This document shows, piece by piece, positions 1 to 64,000 of a stretch of 64,000 nt of DNA. The notes under the pieces were generated by a model. That model was not told the origin of the DNA and made no database searches. It saw only the letters and a program-made list of their open reading frames with translations. The stretch lies in NCBI GenBank assembly GCA_009746045.1, contig RPFO01000406.1, forward strand, positions 553,501 to 617,500, read 5' to 3'. Within the stretch, counting starts at the first letter, position 1. Every line of letters starts with the position of its first letter. A program made the position numbers and the translations under genes. This stretch comes from Mesostigma viride (lineage: Eukaryota > Streptophyta > Mesostigmatophyceae > Mesostigmatales > Mesostigmataceae).

Positions 1-130
1 TTGTTACTTAGGACTAGAGAGAAGGGGACCGGCGGTGCGCCGGTACTAGTGCCTACTGGCAACCGTGCCCGCCCTTGATTGAGGGGGGCGCGGCGCCTTG
101 AGACATGTGCTTTGTTTTCCATTTTCACAC

Positions 131-378
131 CGTACTTAGAGTGGTGTGGTGAACGTAGGGAGGCCTTTTTGCAGCTCCCACCCACCCACCCTCGCTGCTG
201 TTGGGGGACAAGATTGGACCAAGGGGGCATGTGCTGGGCCCCAGCAGGGTGAACTGGCCTAACTTGACAATGACTTGTACAATGATTTTGAGGGTGTGGC
301 TAGGCTCAACTGTTAAAGCCTGCACACACTTATTGTAATAAACTTGTTTCTCTGGTAGGAAGGCACTCCAATGGACCT
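131..378 (+). repeat. Dispersed repeat R, copy a (3' part)
   Basis: This stretch matches 47960-48215 on the plus strand and 61530-61975 on the minus strand. Shared landmarks are a TACTTAGAGTGGTGT block, a CCCACCCACC run, a GCTGGGCCCCAGC block, a TAATAAACTTG block and the closing CTCCAATGGACC. The first 130 bases do not obviously match the other copies. No coding frame is conserved between the copies. It could be a solo LTR, a SINE-like element or a duplicated intron module; the family was not identified. Confidence 0.6.
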
Positions 379-448
379 TAGCTTCAGCACCTATTCGGTG
401 TTCTCTGAACGTAGTTTCTTTATAACGGATGAGAATGAACGCCGCTAT
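359..448 (+). CDS. Possible short exon (weak)
   Basis: A 30-codon open stretch sits between TGGTAG and GTGAGTGG, phase 0 at both ends like the ankyrin exons, and reads E-G-T-P-M-D-L-S-F at its start and D-E-N-E-R-R-Y at its end. It is not an ankyrin repeat. The first 20 bases belong to repeat R, which argues for caution. Phase compatibility with exon 1 is the only reason to consider it part of the ankyrin gene. Confidence 0.22.
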
Positions 449-802
449 GTGAGTGGTGCTACGGGACGGTGGGCCTTGGGCTGGACCGGTTCCATGAGTT
501 AGAATTAGTGGGCCACATGTGTACGGTCATTTCTAGTTCGTTAAGTTAAGTAGCAATTAAGTTACTGCTGCTTATGGCTCATGCGGTGAGCCCGGGGTAC
601 GCCACCCTAAAGTGCCATTTGCACGATGTTCTAGCTCTCTTTTTCTTGTCCCTCCCGCCCTCCCTCTTCTTGTGTTTGTTTCTAGGGTAACGAGAACTAC
701 AATCAATCATGAAATGGGTGCAGCGTGGCAGGCTCACCCATGGTTTCTGTAATTGCCCACTTAAATATCAAACGTTGGCGGATTGGTAATAGTGGGAAAT
801 TG
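449..802. other. Non-coding stretch before the array
   Basis: No gene was seen. Tandem-unit sequence starts near 803 with the ATCAATGCTTGTCAAAAGG block that recurs in all later units. Confidence 0.5.
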
Positions 803-1388
803 AACAATCAATGCTTGTCAAAAGGCTAGCCTTACCCTTACATCCTTCCCTGGCGGTCCATGCCAGGGTCAAAGAGCCTATCCTCAGTCGAAAGAATAAC
901 CATCTTAATTAAGTGTGGGCACTATACACTTTGGGGATGTCTTAACTTATTTCATGTAGCTTGACAAGGAAAATGGGGCCGCGCTCGTGGGAACTTCAAC
1001 GGGTTACGGCGCAGCTTGTAGCTTGCCTCTGAGCTGGACTAAACATCGATTTAACTAACGTGATGCATGCGCCAGCAGTGGATGCGATCACATACGAACA
1101 GGAACTAGAAACCGCCGTCGCTGTTATATATATAGGTCTGGTGTCCACTTGTTCAAAAGCAAGCATGGCACATGGATGTCAAGCTGGTCTGATGCCACAG
1201 CCTGGACGCTGCACTACTGTAGTGGTCGAAGTCACTTTGCGACAAGTACTTTGCGAATCGACCTGGTGAACTTGATTGCAGGGGTCATAGTATGGGGAGG
1301 TCTTTTAAGGCTTGTTTAGTTTGGATGCCTGCGCAGTGACTTGGGGATGTCCGGTGCTGTGGTTTGCCTCCCCTTTGTGCAAATACAG

Positions 1389-62896
<61,508 letters not shown>

Positions 62897-63398
62897 ATGC
62901 TTCCCTTTCTACCTTGATGCAGGCGCGAGTATGTTTGTATAGACTTGATATCTGCATGTTGAGGCCTTCGCATCACTGCTTGCTGCCCCTCCTGTGGTCG
63001 CTGGTCTATGTCTGGTCGGCGCATCCACCTCTCAGACATGGTTCCCTCATGGATGGGCAAAGGATTACCGCACAGTGGCACAATAGCCTGCAATTGCATA
63101 TGTATCATGGTGATTATGTAGTAGTGTACACATAGATGATGGTGAAAGAATGATGCGCCCTGGTCATCCAAATTCAGACATACTATTTCATGCTAACTTA
63201 ATTGGTGCTTAGCTGTGCAATTCATTAGCCATGTGCCATTCACCATTTTTTATGTGCTAGGCATGCACGGAAGTGACAATATCGTACTTGCAAGTGCAGC
63301 CCGCCCGCCCTTCTTTTCCGCACTTTCACCAATTTTTACTTCTATGAGCATTCCGGATGGCGTTTCCCTGGAATTCGCCACTGTTTTGTGCAAAACAG
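62897..63398. other. Intergenic or intron stretch
   Basis: No gene recognised; if exon 20 is terminal this would be the region between two ankyrin genes. Confidence 0.4.
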
Positions 63399-63491
63399 GA
63401 CTTCCTTGTCCAAGCTGCTGCCATTAGCAATTTGGACCGTGTCAAGTACCTGGTGGAGAAGAAGGGCGTAAGCGTGGACAGCAGGGACAAG
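63399..63491 (+). CDS. Short N-cap-like ankyrin exon 21, GC donor
   Basis: 93 nt, 31 codons, between CAAAACAG and GCAAGTTC, phase 0-0. It reads D-F-L-V-Q-A-A-A, then R-V-K-Y-L-V-E-K-K-G-V-S-V-D. The T-A-L-H motif is missing, as in many first (capping) ankyrin repeats. The donor would be AAG|GCAAGT, a consensus GC-AG site. It follows a probable terminal exon, so it may belong to a second ankyrin gene running out of the window. Confidence 0.5.
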
Positions 63492-64000
63492 GCAAGTTCC
63501 CTTTCTACAATGCGTGATTCTGTTTGAAGAACAGACATTCTGTGGGTATTTTCCTTCTCGTTGCACAGGACATGACAATGCCAAAAATCAGCATGCTTGC
63601 GACCCCAAATGCCATATCACGCTTGCGGCGGAGTACTGTACAGTTACGGCAGAGTGAATTGATAATCAGGTCCTCTTGGCTGCTGATTTGATTAGCTTTT
63701 TTTGTTACAAGGTTAGTTTTAAGCTCTACAAATGTCGGAGGCCTGCACAAGTTATTGCCAAAGTACATGAGGTTGGGTTTGTGAACTCTGATAACACAGG
63801 AAATTGAATTTTGTACTTTTGGATTGATTGAAACTGAGAGAATAGTGATTTTTTACCTGCCTAGATGATGACCCAACCGTGCAAAAACCTACTTACAGGA
63901 GGTTATGCTACGTAAGCGTTAGAAATAAATAGCGCCAGAACAAATTGCGCAATCAAGTTGTGTGTGCCGGTGAGTGGTCATCGCCGTGTACATATTGCCA
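63492..64000. other. Intron stretch to the window end
   Basis: No further ankyrin exon or repeat recognised. Confidence 0.4.

Noticed and set aside
849-869. CCCTGGC-loop-GCCAGGG hairpin in each unit as a structured RNA
   Set aside because: Changes in the stem in several units (for example near 7223, 29090 and 38380) are not compensated, so there is no evidence of selection on pairing.

Overview
The window is intron-rich eukaryotic nuclear DNA. Consensus GT-AG introns, long non-coding spacers, many simple repeats, pogo-type DNA transposons and tyrosine-recombinase (DIRS-order) retroelements point to a protist or alga; nothing in the sequence fixes the lineage. No rRNA, tRNA, CRISPR array or bacterial-style operon was found.

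The dominant feature is an ankyrin gene on the plus strand. From about 0.8 to 45.3 kb lies a tandem array of 13 units of about 2.8-3.0 kb (longer where something has inserted). Each unit carries one 102-nt exon flanked by a CAG acceptor and a GTAAGT-type donor, in phase 0 on both sides, so each exon encodes exactly one 34-residue ankyrin repeat. All 13 exons are open and of identical length, while the surrounding unit sequence is full of indels. The residues that differ sit mainly at the ankyrin turn and first-helix positions that contact ligands, are often changed by several bases at once, and are reassorted between exons. A 14th, diverged unit (46.3-49.5 kb) and single or paired exons at 50.3, 55.0, 55.2 and 59.4 kb continue the reading frame. 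A possible terminal exon lies at 62.6 kb, and a short ankyrin exon at 63.4 kb may open the next gene. Individual exons are well supported; that they form one transcript is inference.

The array carries passengers that reveal its history. Three units share a LamG plus Ig-like gene fragment at the same place (6.0, 27.9, 31.3 kb). Two units share a pogo-type transposon at the same site (17.2-21.15 kb, nearly complete; 39.7-41.3 kb, deleted). The fuller copy has about 21-bp inverted ends, a frameshifted DDE transposase on the minus strand with a recognisable intron, and a 123-codon HIRAN-like gene on the plus strand.

The right third (49.5-64 kb) is single-copy intron sequence loaded with repeats: a compact element with split direct repeats (A1-B1-A2-B2, 51.2-53.5 kb), a broken DIRS-like remnant with RNase H, a 2A-like motif and a tyrosine recombinase part (55.5-58.6 kb), three copies of an intron-derived module that both of these sit in, a TA-flanked Tigger-like MITE with a tetranucleotide expansion (59.8-60.9 kb), a GA microsatellite and a G-rich minisatellite. 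A dispersed repeat (R) occurs at 0.1, 45.3, 47.7 and, inverted, 61.5 kb.
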